From the NCBI GenBank assembly GCA_025456065.1, contig JALOLH010000049.1, forward strand, positions 1 to 38,949: 38,949 nt of DNA. The letters are read 5' to 3'. The position numbers and the translations under genes were made by a program. Positions within the stretch are counted from its first letter, which is position 1, and each line of letters opens with the position of its first letter. The stretch is from Candidatus Nanopelagicales bacterium (GTDB taxonomy: Bacteria; Actinomycetota; Actinomycetes; S36-B12; CAIYMF01). Below are positions 15,824-25,418 of the stretch, one piece after another. The notes beneath the pieces are model-generated. The model was not told the origin of the DNA, did no database searches, and was given only the letters and a program-made list of their open reading frames with translations.

Positions 15824-16669
15824 TCAGGCGAAGGCGGTCATGACGTACCTCGCGCGGGCGCGGGCGGCCTCCAGCGCCGCCCCGGCGCGCTCCACGTCGA
15901 CCTGCCCGTCGCCGAGCAGTGCGTCGCCGTTGATGCCGGTGGCGATGAACAGGCTGTCCAGGCCAACCCGGTTGGCCCCGACGATGTCCGTGCCGATGCC
16001 GTCGCCGACCGCCAGGATGCGCTCGCGGCGGACCGCGCGGTGGGCCGCCCGGTCGACCTCGGCCAGGGCGCGGTCGTAGATGGGGGCGAACGGCTTGCCC
16101 GCCTGCACCACCTTCCCGCCGAGCCCCGCGTAGACCCGGGCGACCGCGCCGGGGCACCAGGCCATCCGGTCGCCGTGCTGCACCTGGACGTCCGGGTTGG
16201 CGATGAGCAGCTCGAGGTCGCGGGCGCGGGCCTTGCGCAGCACGGGCAGGTAGTCCTCGGGCTGCTCGTCCCGGCGAAGCCCGGCCATCGCCACGAAGCG
16301 GGCCCGGTTCAGCTCGGCGAACTCCAGGCCCAGGCCCTCCCACAGCGCGGCGTCGGTGTCGCGACCGATCCGGTGGACGGGGCCGGGCGCCCGGCGGGCC
16401 AGCTCGGTCCGGGTGACGTCACCGCTGGTGACGACAGCGTCCCAGGCGTCGTCGGGCAGGCCCACCCGCTGGAGGACGGCGGGGATGATCCGGCTCGGCC
16501 GCGACGCGTTGCTCAGCAGGACGACCACGAGGCCGCGCGCACGCAGCTCCCCCAGCAGCTCGACCACGCCGGGGAAGACGGAGCGGCCGTCGTGCAGGAC
16601 CCCCCACACGTCACACACCAGCGCGTCGTACCGGTCGGCGAGCTCGAGGACGCTGCGGATCCGCTCCAC
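15824..16669 (-). CDS. HAD-superfamily class IIA hydrolase (TIGR01459-like)
   Basis: The product has about 281 residues. HAD motif I is LVCDVWGVLHDG, motif II VVLLSNASRP, the motif III lysine lies in QAGKPFAPIYDRAL, and motif IV is ILAVGDGIGTDIVGAN. The D-x-W-G-V variant and spacing match the TIGR01459 branch, relatives of NagD and of phosphoglycolate phosphatase. Substrate is not known. GTG 16669 gives VERIRSVLELADRYDA, the usual lead-in before motif I. The frame stays open to ATG 16720 and further, but those extensions are Arg/Pro-rich and unlike the family. It precedes folD closely and probably shares its transcript. Confidence 0.85.
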   Translation of the reverse strand: MERIRSVLELADRYDALVCDVWGVLHDGRSVFPGVVELLGELRARGLVVVLLSNASRPSRIIPAVLQRVGLPDDAWDAVVTSGDVTRTELARRAPGPVHRIGRDTDAALWEGLGLEFAELNRARFVAMAGLRRDEQPEDYLPVLRKARARDLELLIANPDVQVQHGDRMAWCPGAVARVYAGLGGKVVQAGKPFAPIYDRALAEVDRAAHRAVRRERILAVGDGIGTDIVGANRVGLDSLFIATGINGDALLGDGQVDVERAGAALEAARARARYVMTAFA

Positions 16670-16802
16670 AGGGGCCGATCCTGCCAACCGAGGGCGACCG
16701 CGGCCCACTGGGGGCGCCATTCCGGTGCCCCGGCGACCAGGTCGGGATGCCGTTGCGGTGCCCCGCGGCACGAGGGGTCCGTCACCCCGTCACCCCGGCG
16801 CC

Positions 16803-16821
16803 CCGAGGTGGGTCACCTCGG
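16803..16821 (-). terminator. Hairpin terminator after purH
   Basis: CCGAGGTG and CACCTCGG form a perfect 8-bp stem with the loop GGT, starting 42 bases after the purH stop on the minus strand. There is no T-tract. It separates the purNH unit from the HAD-folD unit in a 193-base gap. Confidence 0.6.
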
Positions 16822-16862
16822 CGGCCGCCCCACCGCCGGCCGCCGCCGGACGGCCGGACCGG

Positions 16863-18443
16863 TCAGTGGAAGAAGTGCCGCGTCCCGGTGAGGTACATCG
16901 TGGCGCCGGCAGCCTCGGCCGCTGCGATCACCTCGGCGTCGCGGACCGAGCCACCGGGCTGCACGACCGCCCGCACCCCCGCCCGCAGCAGCACCTCGAG
17001 GCCGTCCGGGAACGGGAAGAACGCGTCAGAGGCGCCCACCGCGCCCAGGGCCCGCTCCTCCCCGGCGCGCGCGACGGCGAGCCGGGCGGAGTCCACCCGG
17101 TTCACCTGTCCCATGCCGATCCCCACCGCCGCACCGTCCCGGGCGAGCAGGATCGCGTTGGACTTCGCAGCGCGGCAGGCCCGCCAGGCGAAGGCGAGGT
17201 CGGCCAGCGTCGCGTCGTCGGCGGGCGCCCCGCTCACCAGCCTCCAGGTGGTCGGGTCGTCGCCGGGGGCGTCGATCCGGTCGCTGGTCTGCACCAGCAG
17301 CCCGCCGCTGATCCGCCGGCTCTCCACGCCGCCGGTCGCCGCGACCGGTGGGGCCACGAGGATGCGCAGGTTCCTCTTCGCCACCAGCAGCTCGAGCGCG
17401 GCCGGCGCGTAGGACGGGGCGACGACCACCTCCGTGAAGACCTCGGCGACCTGGGCGGCCATCGCCGCACTCACCTCGCGGTTGGCCGCGATCACCCCGC
17501 CGAAGGCGGACACCGGATCGGTCTCGTGGGCCCGCGCGTGCGCCTCGGCGATGTCCGCGCCGACCGCGATCCCGCACGGGTTCGCGTGCTTGATGATGGC
17601 CACGGCCGGCTCGGCGAAGTCGTGGGCGGCGCGGAGCGCGGCGTCGGCGTCGACGTAGTTGTTGTAGGACATCTCCTTGCCGTGCAGCTGCTGGGCCGCG
17701 GCCAGGCCCCCCGGGGCGTGGGCGTCGGTGTAGAGCGCGGCTCGCTGGTGCGGGTTCTCCCCGTAGCGCAGGACGGCGGCGCGCTGCCACGCCGCGCCCG
17801 CCCAGGCCGGGAAGCCCGAGCCCTCGTCGGTGGGGGCCACGACGTTGCCCATCCACGACGCGACCGCGATGTCGTAGGTGGCCGTGTGGACGAACGCGTC
17901 CGCCGCGAGCCGCGCGCGCTGGGCCAGGGTGAACCCGCCGCCGGCCAGGGCGGCCACCACCTCGGGGTAGCGGTCCGGCGAGGTCACCACCGCGACGTTG
18001 GCGTGGTTCTTGGCCGCCCCGCGGACCATCGACGGCCCGCCGATGTCGATCTGCTCGATGCAGGCGTCCGGGCTGGCCCCCGAGGCGACCGTCTGCGCGA
18101 ACGGGTACAGGGAGACCACCACGAGCTGGAACGCCTCGATCCCCAGGGCCTCGAGCTGGGAGTGGTGGTCGTCGAGGCGCAGGTCGGCCAGGATGCCCGC
18201 GTGCACCTTCGGGTGCAGGGTCTTGACCCGGCCGTCGAGGCACTCGGGGAAGCCGGTCAGCTCGGCCACCTCGGTGACCGGGACGCCGGCCTCGGCGATC
18301 CGCGCGGCGGTGGAGCCCGTGGACACCACCTCGACCTCGGCGGCGTGCAGCGCCTGCGCGAGCTCGACCAGGCCGGTCTTGTCGTGCACCGAGACCAGGG
18401 CGCGTCGGATGGGGATGCGGCCCTCGGCCGTGTCCGCGGTCAT
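16863..18443 (-). CDS. purH: Bifunctional AICAR transformylase/IMP cyclohydrolase
   Basis: The product has 526 residues and catalyses the last two steps of IMP synthesis. The N-terminal IMP cyclohydrolase domain (about 1-150) has [44 protein letters not shown] and [18 protein letters not shown]. The C-terminal transformylase domain has [30 protein letters not shown], the catalytic [24 protein letters not shown], the [14 protein letters not shown] [14 protein letters not shown], and [10 protein letters not shown]. The length is standard. The ATG overlaps the purN stop as ATGA, so translation is coupled to purN. A hairpin terminator follows. Its 10-formyl-tetrahydrofolate donor is made by FolD, encoded 1 kb downstream. 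Confidence 0.96.
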   Translation of the reverse strand: MTADTAEGRIPIRRALVSVHDKTGLVELAQALHAAEVEVVSTGSTAARIAEAGVPVTEVAELTGFPECLDGRVKTLHPKVHAGILADLRLDDHHSQLEALGIEAFQLVVVSLYPFAQTVASGASPDACIEQIDIGGPSMVRGAAKNHANVAVVTSPDRYPEVVAALAGGGFTLAQRARLAADAFVHTATYDIAVASWMGNVVAPTDEGSGFPAWAGAAWQRAAVLRYGENPHQRAALYTDAHAPGGLAAAQQLHGKEMSYNNYVDADAALRAAHDFAEPAVAIIKHANPCGIAVGADIAEAHARAHETDPVSAFGGVIAANREVSAAMAAQVAEVFTEVVVAPSYAPAALELLVAKRNLRILVAPPVAATGGVESRRISGGLLVQTSDRIDAPGDDPTTWRLVSGAPADDATLADLAFAWRACRAAKSNAILLARDGAAVGIGMGQVNRVDSARLAVARAGEERALGAVGASDAFFPFPDGLEVLLRAGVRAVVQPGGSVRDAEVIAAAEAAGATMYLTGTRHFFH

Positions 18444-19048
18444 GTCAGCGTCACCTTCCTGCCGGAGACGTGCACGGTCTGGGTGGCCAGGCGGCGCACG
18501 ACGTCGACGAGCAGCGCGCGCTCGACCACCTTGATGCGCTCGTGCAGCGAGGCCTCGTCGTCGTCGGGCTCGACCGTGACGGGCCGCTGGTCGACGATCG
18601 GCCCGGTGTCCACCCCCTCGTCGACGAGGTGGATCGTGGAGCCGGTCACCCGCACGCCGTGCGCCAGGGCGTCGCGGACCGCGTGCGCGCCGGGGAAGCT
18701 CGGCAGCAGCGCCGGATGGGTGTTCACCACGCGCAGCGGGAAGGCGCTCAGGACGGCCGGGCCGAGGATGCGCATGAACCCGGCGGAGACCACCCAGTCG
18801 GGCTCGAAGGACTCGAGGGCGTCGCGCAGGGCGCGGTCCCACGCGGCCCGGTCGGGGTGGTCGGCCAGCGCGACCGGCACGGCCGGGACCCCCGCGGACC
18901 TGGCCCGCTCCAGCCCGCTCGCAGCTGCCGAGTCGGCGACCACCGCCACCACCTCGGCGGGGTAGTGCGGGTCGGCACAGGCGTCGAGCAGCGCCTGCAG
19001 CAGCGTGCCGGTGCCGGAGATGAGGACGACCATCCGGGTGCGCGGCAC
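18440..19048 (-). CDS. purN: Phosphoribosylglycinamide formyltransferase
   Basis: The product has 202 residues and transfers the formyl group from 10-formyl-tetrahydrofolate to GAR in purine synthesis. The opening [18 protein letters not shown] is the phosphate-binding loop. The catalytic asparagine and histidine are in [17 protein letters not shown], and the aspartate is in [28 protein letters not shown] and the closing family tail are present. GTG 19048 is chosen because TAGGAT lies exactly 7 bases upstream, the pattern of a leaderless actinobacterial start. ATG 19033 (MVVLISGTG) is the alternative. It overlaps purH by four bases. Confidence 0.94.
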   Translation of the reverse strand: MPRTRMVVLISGTGTLLQALLDACADPHYPAEVVAVVADSAAASGLERARSAGVPAVPVALADHPDRAAWDRALRDALESFEPDWVVSAGFMRILGPAVLSAFPLRVVNTHPALLPSFPGAHAVRDALAHGVRVTGSTIHLVDEGVDTGPIVDQRPVTVEPDDDEASLHERIKVVERALLVDVVRRLATQTVHVSGRKVTLT

Positions 19049-19055
19049 GCGCCGC

Positions 19056-19061
19056 ATCCTA
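19056..19061 (-). promoter_or_regulatory. Predicted -10 box (TAGGAT) of a leaderless purN transcript
   Basis: On the minus strand TAGGAT is followed by seven bases and the purN GTG, the same geometry as at ureAB. The box lies in the 22-base gap after the GT-C gene, so purNH would have its own promoter separate from the glycan cassette. Confidence 0.45.
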
Positions 19062-19070
19062 CGGGTGGCC

Positions 19071-21164
19071 TCACGGGGCCGACGGGGCCGGCCGCACCGG
19101 CTCGACCGCACCGTCCTCGGCGATCCGACCCAGCCACAGCGAGGAGGAGTACCGGATCGCGGATCGGCTCGGCAGGATCGCGTGCGGCCAGCGGGCCATG
19201 GGGGTGACGAAGGTCGCCGAGCGGCCGGCCGGCCAGGCCAGCGACGACGGCGACGAGGCGAGCACGAAGACCTCCCCGCCGCCCCAGGCCCTGCGCACCT
19301 CGGCCAACCGCGCGGCGCTGACGGGGGCACGCAGCTCGACGACGTCGGCGTCGCAGACGATGCGCAGCGTCGGCAGCCACGGCGGGTCCGCCCCCCGGAC
19401 CACCGCCACCCGACCGCCCTGGACCTCCCGGCAGAGGGCCGTCACCTCGCCGGCGCGGCCCCCGTACTCCGCGGTCGTCGTGATGGGTCCCCATGTGGTG
19501 AGCGGGGCGAGCAGCACGGCCGCGACGCCCAGCCAGACCCCGGCCCGCAGCCAGCCCGTGGCCCGGTCGGCCGGACGGGCCCGCACCGCGACGGCCGCCC
19601 AGTGCAGGAACCACCCGGCGCCCAGCAGCACGGCCGGGATCACGGCGGGCAGGAACCGCCGCATGGCCCACACCACGTCCGGGGTGATGCTCGGGCGCAC
19701 GAGGTAGAGCAGCGAGGGGACCCCCAGCGTCACCAGCAGCACGACCAGCTCCGGGCGACGGTCGGCCAGCGCGCGCCGGGCGAGCAGCGCGGCCCCGATC
19801 GCGCCGAGGGCGACCGCGACCGGTCCGAGGTACCAGGACAGCCAGACCAGGGTCATCTCGTCGTAGCTGCGGGTGCCGTCGACCGGGAGGCCGGCCACCT
19901 CCTGGGCGGCCGCGATGAACCACGCCTGCGGGGAGTCCGGCACGATGCCCTGGCGCTGCATCCACAGCGGCCGGCTGGCCAGGACCAGGAACCCGGCCAC
20001 CGTCGACCAGGCCGCGACCCGGCCGAGGAGGCGGCGGTGGTCCGCCGCCCAGTTCGGCAGCCGGGTCCACCGGCCCACCCCGATCGCGACGACGGCGGCC
20101 CCGACCGCGGCGACGAGCAGCCCGATGAGCGGGACGTAGAGCCACGCGTGGTCGGCCAGGTACCCGCTGCTGTGCACCCGGACGTCGAGGTACCCCAGCA
20201 GCACCATGGCGCACGCCGTCCCCGTGGCGAGGAGGAACCCGCGCAGCAGGAACCGACGGCGACCCCGGTCGGCTGTGCCCGCGGCGACGGCGCCCACCCC
20301 GAGGACGAGCCCCGCGGCCACGGCTGCCCCGTCGATCCGGGACAGGGCCGTGGCACCGACCATCGCCCCGCCCAGCGCGAACGGCCAGAGCCGGGGCTGG
20401 CGGAACGCGCCCCACAGCACCGCCAGACCGCCGAACGTCAGGGCGAGGTTCGTCGGCTCGGTGAACGGCGCGCGGGTGAAGTGCAGGTAGGGCGTGCTCA
20501 CCGCCAGGGCGGCGGTCGGCAGCAGCGCCCAGCGGGGGTCGATGAGCCGGCGGCCCAGGTCGTAGACAGCCAGCAGGGCGACGGCCCCGATGAGCAGGTT
20601 CGCGAGGAGCACGCCGGTCTGCCCGGCCAGCCAGCCGGGGATCGCGATCAGCCCGGGGAAGGTCTTCGCACCCTGGGCGTACATCTGCGCGCCGCTGCGC
20701 CAGAAGGCGTCGGAGACGGCCGTGGCGCCCGGCACGGCGTCGGCGACCGCGGCCGCCGAGCGCAACGGGATGTCCGGATCGGCGTGCGAGGCGAGCCAGA
20801 TCCCCTCGAGCGTGAGGAAGCCCGGGTCGCGCTGGACGAGGAGCACCTCCCCGGCGAACCACACGTTGGCCAGGAGCCACGCCACGGTCAGCCCGAGCGC
20901 CCCGCCCGCCCCGAGCACCGTGGCGCGGTCGACGGGCAGCGGCTCGGGGACGAGGCGCCACGTGAGCCACAGCACCGCGGCCAGGACGGGCAGGACGAGC
21001 CAGGGGGTGAACGCCGCGCCGAGCACCGCCAGCGACACCACCAGCGCGCACCAGAACAGCACGACCGGCAGCCGCGCGGGCACGGCGACGAGCAGGCGGG
21101 CGAGGGGACGGTCGGCGGGCCGGGGCTGCGCGAGGAGGTCGACGCCGGGGGCGGGCGCCGTCAC
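19071..21164 (-). CDS. Polytopic membrane glycosyltransferase-like protein (GT-C fold)
   Basis: The product has 697 residues and about twelve predicted transmembrane helices spread over residues 30-560, followed by a C-terminal extracytoplasmic domain of about 130 residues. The architecture and the first-loop acidic stretch VLLVQRDPGFLTLEG fit the GT-C group of polyprenol-phosphate-sugar-dependent transferases, with FTRAPFTEPTNLAL and WAMRRFLPAVIPAVLL further along. I cannot assign a donor or acceptor. The start GTG overlaps the stop of the GT2 gene as GTGA, so the two are coupled. In the cassette, the GT2 protein may make the polyprenyl-linked sugar and this protein may use it outside the membrane. 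This division of labour is inferred. Confidence 0.7.
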   Translation of the reverse strand: MTAPAPGVDLLAQPRPADRPLARLLVAVPARLPVVLFWCALVVSLAVLGAAFTPWLVLPVLAAVLWLTWRLVPEPLPVDRATVLGAGGALGLTVAWLLANVWFAGEVLLVQRDPGFLTLEGIWLASHADPDIPLRSAAAVADAVPGATAVSDAFWRSGAQMYAQGAKTFPGLIAIPGWLAGQTGVLLANLLIGAVALLAVYDLGRRLIDPRWALLPTAALAVSTPYLHFTRAPFTEPTNLALTFGGLAVLWGAFRQPRLWPFALGGAMVGATALSRIDGAAVAAGLVLGVGAVAAGTADRGRRRFLLRGFLLATGTACAMVLLGYLDVRVHSSGYLADHAWLYVPLIGLLVAAVGAAVVAIGVGRWTRLPNWAADHRRLLGRVAAWSTVAGFLVLASRPLWMQRQGIVPDSPQAWFIAAAQEVAGLPVDGTRSYDEMTLVWLSWYLGPVAVALGAIGAALLARRALADRRPELVVLLVTLGVPSLLYLVRPSITPDVVWAMRRFLPAVIPAVLLGAGWFLHWAAVAVRARPADRATGWLRAGVWLGVAAVLLAPLTTWGPITTTAEYGGRAGEVTALCREVQGGRVAVVRGADPPWLPTLRIVCDADVVELRAPVSAARLAEVRRAWGGGEVFVLASSPSSLAWPAGRSATFVTPMARWPHAILPSRSAIRYSSSLWLGRIAEDGAVEPVRPAPSAP

Positions 21165-22366
21165 GTCCGGCGGCTCGCGCCGGGTGCCGCCGGGGCGGCC
21201 GGCGGGGCGGGGGCGGCGGCTCCCGGGGCCGCCGTGCCGGGGGCCGCGGCTCCCGGGGCCGGCCGGGTCGCGCCCTCCCCCGGCGCAGCAGCTGCATCGG
21301 TGGGCGTCGGGGGGACCGGTGCGGCGGAGGTCCCCTGGGGCGGTGCGGCAGAGGTCCCCTGGGTCGGCGCATCCCAGGCGCCGGGCAGGGTGGTCGGCCG
21401 CCCGGCCCGTGCGTGCAGGGCGCCGTAGTGCAGCTCGCGGGTCTCCCGCAGGTTCCGGATGCCGATCTGGCGCAGGCTGGAGACCTGGTCGGCGATCACC
21501 CCGAGGGCGAACATCTGCACGGCGGAGATGGCCAGCACGGCGCCCAGGATGATCGACTGCATGTGCCCGGTGGCCCCGGATCGGCCCTCCCGCACGAAGT
21601 CCAGCGCGAAGGGGGCCCAGGCGGCGAGCGCCCCGAGGCCGAGCACGGTCGCCAGCGTCCAGAAGAACCGCAGGGGCGAGTAGTAGGACAGGATCCGGAA
21701 CAGGGCGATCGAGTTGCGCCGCACGTACCCCCACATCGACCCGAACAGCCGGCTCGGCCGCACCGAGTCGTTGCGGCCCACGGGCACGTTGACCAGCGCG
21801 AGCCGGGAGTTGCCGGCCTGCACGAGCGACTCGAGCGTGTAGGTGTAGGGCGTGGTGATCACCAACGACATCGCCGCGGCACGGGAGTAGGCCCGGAACC
21901 CGCTCGTCGCGTCCTCCACCGGCAGGCCCGAGATGGAACGGACGACCGAGGTCCCGGCGCGCTGCAGCGCCCGCTTGATCGGCGAGAACTCCGCGACCGA
22001 GCCGGTCTCCCGGTCGCCGATCACGAGGTCGGCCTCGCCGGACAGGATCGGGGCCACCAGCGCGGGGATCGAGGCGGCGTCGTACTGGTTGTCGGCGTCG
22101 GTGTTCACCACGACGTCCGCGCCGCGGCGCAGGGACTCCTCGATGCCGAAGGAGAACGCCGCGGCCAGGCCACGGTTGCGGGGGAACCCGATGACGTGGT
22201 CCACGCCGCAGGCCATCGCGACCTGGCGGGTGTCGTCGGTGGAGCCGTCGTCGATGACCAGCCACTCCACGGTGTCGAAGCCGGGCACCGACCGCGGCAG
22301 CGCCGCCAGCGCCGTCGGCAGGTGCTCGGCCTCGTTGAGGCACGGGATCTGGATGATCAGCTTCAC
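21161..22366 (-). CDS. Family 2 glycosyltransferase with C-terminal membrane region
   Basis: The product has 401 residues. The N-terminal GT-A domain (about 1-230) has IIQIPCLNEAEHLPTAL, EWLVIDDGSTDDT and GADVVVNTDADNQYD, so the nucleotide-sugar and metal sites are intact. IGDRETGSVAEFSPIKR and DATSGFRAYSRAA follow. Two transmembrane helices lie near residues 240-260 and 285-305. This is the pattern of DPM1/GtrB-like polyprenyl-phosphate glycosyltransferases. The last 90 residues are Ala/Pro/Gly low-complexity, including a duplicated QGTSAAP encoded by two 23-base DNA repeats (21317-21339 and 21341-21363). The start is GTG with GAGGT 7 bases upstream. It overlaps the GT-C gene. Confidence 0.85.
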   Translation of the reverse strand: MKLIIQIPCLNEAEHLPTALAALPRSVPGFDTVEWLVIDDGSTDDTRQVAMACGVDHVIGFPRNRGLAAAFSFGIEESLRRGADVVVNTDADNQYDAASIPALVAPILSGEADLVIGDRETGSVAEFSPIKRALQRAGTSVVRSISGLPVEDATSGFRAYSRAAAMSLVITTPYTYTLESLVQAGNSRLALVNVPVGRNDSVRPSRLFGSMWGYVRRNSIALFRILSYYSPLRFFWTLATVLGLGALAAWAPFALDFVREGRSGATGHMQSIILGAVLAISAVQMFALGVIADQVSSLRQIGIRNLRETRELHYGALHARAGRPTTLPGAWDAPTQGTSAAPPQGTSAAPVPPTPTDAAAAPGEGATRPAPGAAAPGTAAPGAAAPAPPAAPAAPGASRRT

Positions 22367-22498
22367 GGTGGGGGACCTCGGCGGGGGGCGGCGATCGACG
22401 ATGCGCGGCGGGGCGCCCGGAGCACGGCGCTGTGCACGAGGATACCCGCGTGAGCGCCGCGGGGGCCCATGTCCGCAGCCGCCGGGCGGCCGGGGGGA

Positions 22499-23458
22499 TC
22501 AGGTCGGCGTGGATCCGGAACCCGACGGGGCCGGCAGCCGACCGGGTCGCACGCCGAAGGCGGCTGCCAGCAGCACGTCGACGACGACGAGGACGAGGCG
22601 GGAGACCAGGCCGACCGTCAGCGCACCCGCGGCCCCGATGCTGCCCGCGAGCATCGCCACGAGCACGGCCTCACGCACCCCCGCGCCGGCCGGCAGGGGC
22701 ACGAGCAGCAGGCCGGCGACGAAGGCGAGCGCGAAGGCGCCCGTCAGCGGCGCCAGCTGCTCGATCCCCGCCCCGAGCGGTCGCGCGAGCAGCCAGGCGT
22801 GCAGGCCGAAGCACACCCATCCGGCGCTCGCCCAGGCCCCCGCCCCGGCGAGGGCCCGGCCCGGGATGGCGACCTCGGGCAGGGGGCGACGCAGCCGCGT
22901 GGCCACCCAGCGGATCGCCGCGTTGACCGCCGCCGGGCGCAGGACGGCCAGGGCCAGGACGATCGCCACGCCGGCCAGCGCCAGGGCGAGCCCGCCCACC
23001 TCGGCCCGACCGGCACCGGTCAGCGCCAGGAGTCCGACCAGCCCGCCGGTCACGATGGCGACGAGGACGGCCACGAGGTAGCTCAGCACGGTCACGGAGC
23101 GGGGGATCCGCAGCCGGCGGCCCAGCTCGGCCTGGATGGCGACCACCCAGACCGAGCCGGGCACGTACTTGCCCAGCTGTCCTGCGGTGTGCAGCGCCAT
23201 CGCCGGGCGCACGCGGACCGGTTGCCCCAGCCCGGCCAGGACGACCCGCCAGGCCAGCCCCGTGCACACCACGGCCGCCGCGCCGGCCATCCCCGAGCCG
23301 ACCAGGTCGGTCCACCGCAGGGCCGCCAGGTCGGCGCGGACCGCCGACCAGTTGCGCCACAGGGCCACGCCGACCGCGACCACGGCGACGGCGAGCAGCA
23401 CCGCGCCGACGGCGCCGCCCTTCCGGCGCGAGGCCGGCGCCGTCGCCGGACCCGTCAC
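22499..23458 (-). CDS. UPF0104 / lysylphosphatidylglycerol-synthase-type membrane protein
   Basis: The product has 319 residues with eight or so transmembrane helices. HTAGQLGKYVPGSVWVVAIQ is the UPF0104 motif, and LLLVPLPAGAGVREAVLVAML matches the conserved P-x-G-x-G-x-x-E segment of the MprF flippase domain. No catalytic lysyltransferase domain is present. By analogy with MprF and with AglD-like partners, such proteins are suspected lipid or lipid-linked-sugar translocases, but this is inference. GTG 23458 overlaps the stop of the upstream glycosyltransferase-methyltransferase gene as GTGA. It is one of three UPF0104-type proteins in this window and the only one without a kinase-like domain. 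Confidence 0.83.
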   Translation of the reverse strand: MTGPATAPASRRKGGAVGAVLLAVAVVAVGVALWRNWSAVRADLAALRWTDLVGSGMAGAAAVVCTGLAWRVVLAGLGQPVRVRPAMALHTAGQLGKYVPGSVWVVAIQAELGRRLRIPRSVTVLSYLVAVLVAIVTGGLVGLLALTGAGRAEVGGLALALAGVAIVLALAVLRPAAVNAAIRWVATRLRRPLPEVAIPGRALAGAGAWASAGWVCFGLHAWLLARPLGAGIEQLAPLTGAFALAFVAGLLLVPLPAGAGVREAVLVAMLAGSIGAAGALTVGLVSRLVLVVVDVLLAAAFGVRPGRLPAPSGSGSTPT

Positions 23459-25362
23459 GCGGCGTCGGCCCGCGGGGCGTGACCGACGAGCACCAGCCCG
23501 GGCCCGCGGTCGGGGAAGCGCCGCTGCAGCCAGCGGCCGGGGGCGGTGGCGAGCCGGGTCGCCGGTCCGGCCCACACCGGGGGTTGCAGGAAGGAGCTGC
23601 TGCCCTCGGTGAAGGCGGCGAGATCGCCGTCGCCGGTGCCGCGGCCGTCGCTGGGCCCGTGGCCGAAGGTGCCGGGCGGTGGTGCGCCCTGGCTGGCCAG
23701 GCGCCGGGCGGCCACCCGGTTGCGGACCGCCTCGAGGGCGTACCCGAACGGGTGGCCCACGTGCACGACACGCACGTCCACGAGGCCCACCTCGCGAGCC
23801 ATGCCCGCCAGCGCCCCGGCGTCGTAGCGACGGAAGTGCCCGGCGATCCGGTCCGCCGCTCCCATGCGCTCGGGCCCCGCGGGGGTGGAGCAGATCAGGG
23901 CACCGCCGGGGCGCACCCGCGCCGCCCAGGCGGCCAGGGCGCCGCGGTCGTCCTCGATGTGCTCGATGACCTCGAACGCGCACACGAGGTCGAAGCGCTC
24001 GTCCGGCGCCAGGTCCTCCGGCGAGGCGAGCAGCCGGCCGGGCGTGCCCCGCGCGGCGAGGCGCTGCTCGGTGATGGCGCGGGTCCGGGCGGACAGCTCG
24101 ATCCCCGTGTAAGCGCGGCCGGGCGCGAGGCGGCAGGCGGCCGCCCCCTCGCCGGGCCCGAGCTCGAGCACGTCGTGGATCTCGAGCCGGTCCAGCTCGG
24201 CGCTGATCACGTCCCAGCGCAGCCACGCGTTGAACGTCAACGGCGGGAGCGGGGCCCGGGCGGCGCAGGCCCGACGCAGGCGGTCGTCGAGCGCGGCGGT
24301 GACAGCGGCAGGGGTGTGCGACTGGGAGATCGCGCGGGCGCGGCGTCGGGCCATGGCCAGGGCCTCCGGGTCGGTGGCGAGGTGGAGCAGGGCCTCGGCG
24401 AGGGCACCCGGGTCGCCCGGTGGCACGCGCAGGACGCCGTCGCCGAGCGCGGCGGCGGCCGGGGTGTCGCCGGTCACGACGGCGCACCCGGCCGCGAGGC
24501 CCTGGTACACCTTCGTGGGCACCACGCGCTGCGCCTTGGCACCCGTCCCGACGATGCCGAGGCACACGTCGTGCGCCGCGACGAGCCCGGGCAGGGCGTC
24601 CGGGTCCACCCAGTCGTGCCAGGTGATCGCGGGATGGTCGGCCAGGATGGCCCGCACCTCGGCGTGGTCCTGGCCGGTGCCCACCAGCGTCACCTCGACC
24701 GGCGCGTCACGCAGCTGCGCGATCGCGCGGGCGATCGTCGGCGTCCCCTGCAGCGGGGTGAACAGGCCGACGAAGACGACCCGCAGGGGGCCCTCGGCAC
24801 GGTCCCGGTCCTCCGGCCCGGCGGCCCGGGACCAGGCGGACGAGGCGCCGACCGGCACGACCACCGCCCGGGCTCGCGCGGCCGGCGGGAGCTCGGCGGC
24901 CTGCTCGGGGGTGTCGACCACGACCACGTCGGCGGCCCGCAGGGCCGCGCTGTCCACGCCCGAGAGGGCGCGTCCGATGGGTCCGCGCTCCAGGCCGCGG
25001 TCCCGGACGGTGTCGGCGAGGCCGACGAGGTGGTCCAGCACGATGGTCGCGCGGGGGAACAGTGCGCGGGCCAGGTGGACGTCCGCGTGGCCCAGATAGC
25101 CGACGAGCACCACGTCGGGCTGCTCGGCGAGGTGCCGCCGCCCGGCCACCAGGCCCCGCCACGACCTCGCCTGCTTGCCCACCAGGCCGAGGGCGGCGCC
25201 CGCCGACCCCGCGGCGGCGACCTTCTCGGCGGTCGAGGCGCCCAGCGGGACGTTGAGCTCGCTGACCTGCCAGCCCCGTTCCGCCAGGCCCTCCCGCAGC
25301 ACGGCGACCCTCGGGTGCAGCGCGGCGTCGTACGAGCCGAACAGCAGCACGCGCCCAGCCAC
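23455..25362 (-). CDS. Fusion of a GT4-type glycosyltransferase and a SAM-dependent methyltransferase
   Basis: The product has 635 residues in two domains. Residues 1-360 are a GT-B glycosyltransferase: VLLFGSYDAALHPRVAVL at the start, RVVFVGLFTPLQGTPTIARA at the second Rossmann half, and VVPTKVYQGLAAGCAVVTGD, which is the E-x7-E-like donor region with K-x-Y in place of the first acid. Residues about 390-635 are a class I methyltransferase: DVLELGPGEGAAACRL for SAM binding, FDLVCAFEVIEHIEDD, and VRPGGALICSTPAGPERM. The two activities presumably modify the same glycan or lipid. GTG 25362 follows GCAGGTGG. The gene is the first of the cassette on the minus strand and overlaps the UPF0104 gene. 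Confidence 0.83.
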   Translation of the reverse strand: MAGRVLLFGSYDAALHPRVAVLREGLAERGWQVSELNVPLGASTAEKVAAAGSAGAALGLVGKQARSWRGLVAGRRHLAEQPDVVLVGYLGHADVHLARALFPRATIVLDHLVGLADTVRDRGLERGPIGRALSGVDSAALRAADVVVVDTPEQAAELPPAARARAVVVPVGASSAWSRAAGPEDRDRAEGPLRVVFVGLFTPLQGTPTIARAIAQLRDAPVEVTLVGTGQDHAEVRAILADHPAITWHDWVDPDALPGLVAAHDVCLGIVGTGAKAQRVVPTKVYQGLAAGCAVVTGDTPAAAALGDGVLRVPPGDPGALAEALLHLATDPEALAMARRRARAISQSHTPAAVTAALDDRLRRACAARAPLPPLTFNAWLRWDVISAELDRLEIHDVLELGPGEGAAACRLAPGRAYTGIELSARTRAITEQRLAARGTPGRLLASPEDLAPDERFDLVCAFEVIEHIEDDRGALAAWAARVRPGGALICSTPAGPERMGAADRIAGHFRRYDAGALAGMAREVGLVDVRVVHVGHPFGYALEAVRNRVAARRLASQGAPPPGTFGHGPSDGRGTGDGDLAAFTEGSSSFLQPPVWAGPATRLATAPGRWLQRRFPDRGPGLVLVGHAPRADAA

Positions 25363-25418
25363 GACACCACCTGCCTGCTCGGGGGGCGGGACGGCACCCG
25401 CGCTCGGAGCCCCCAATC

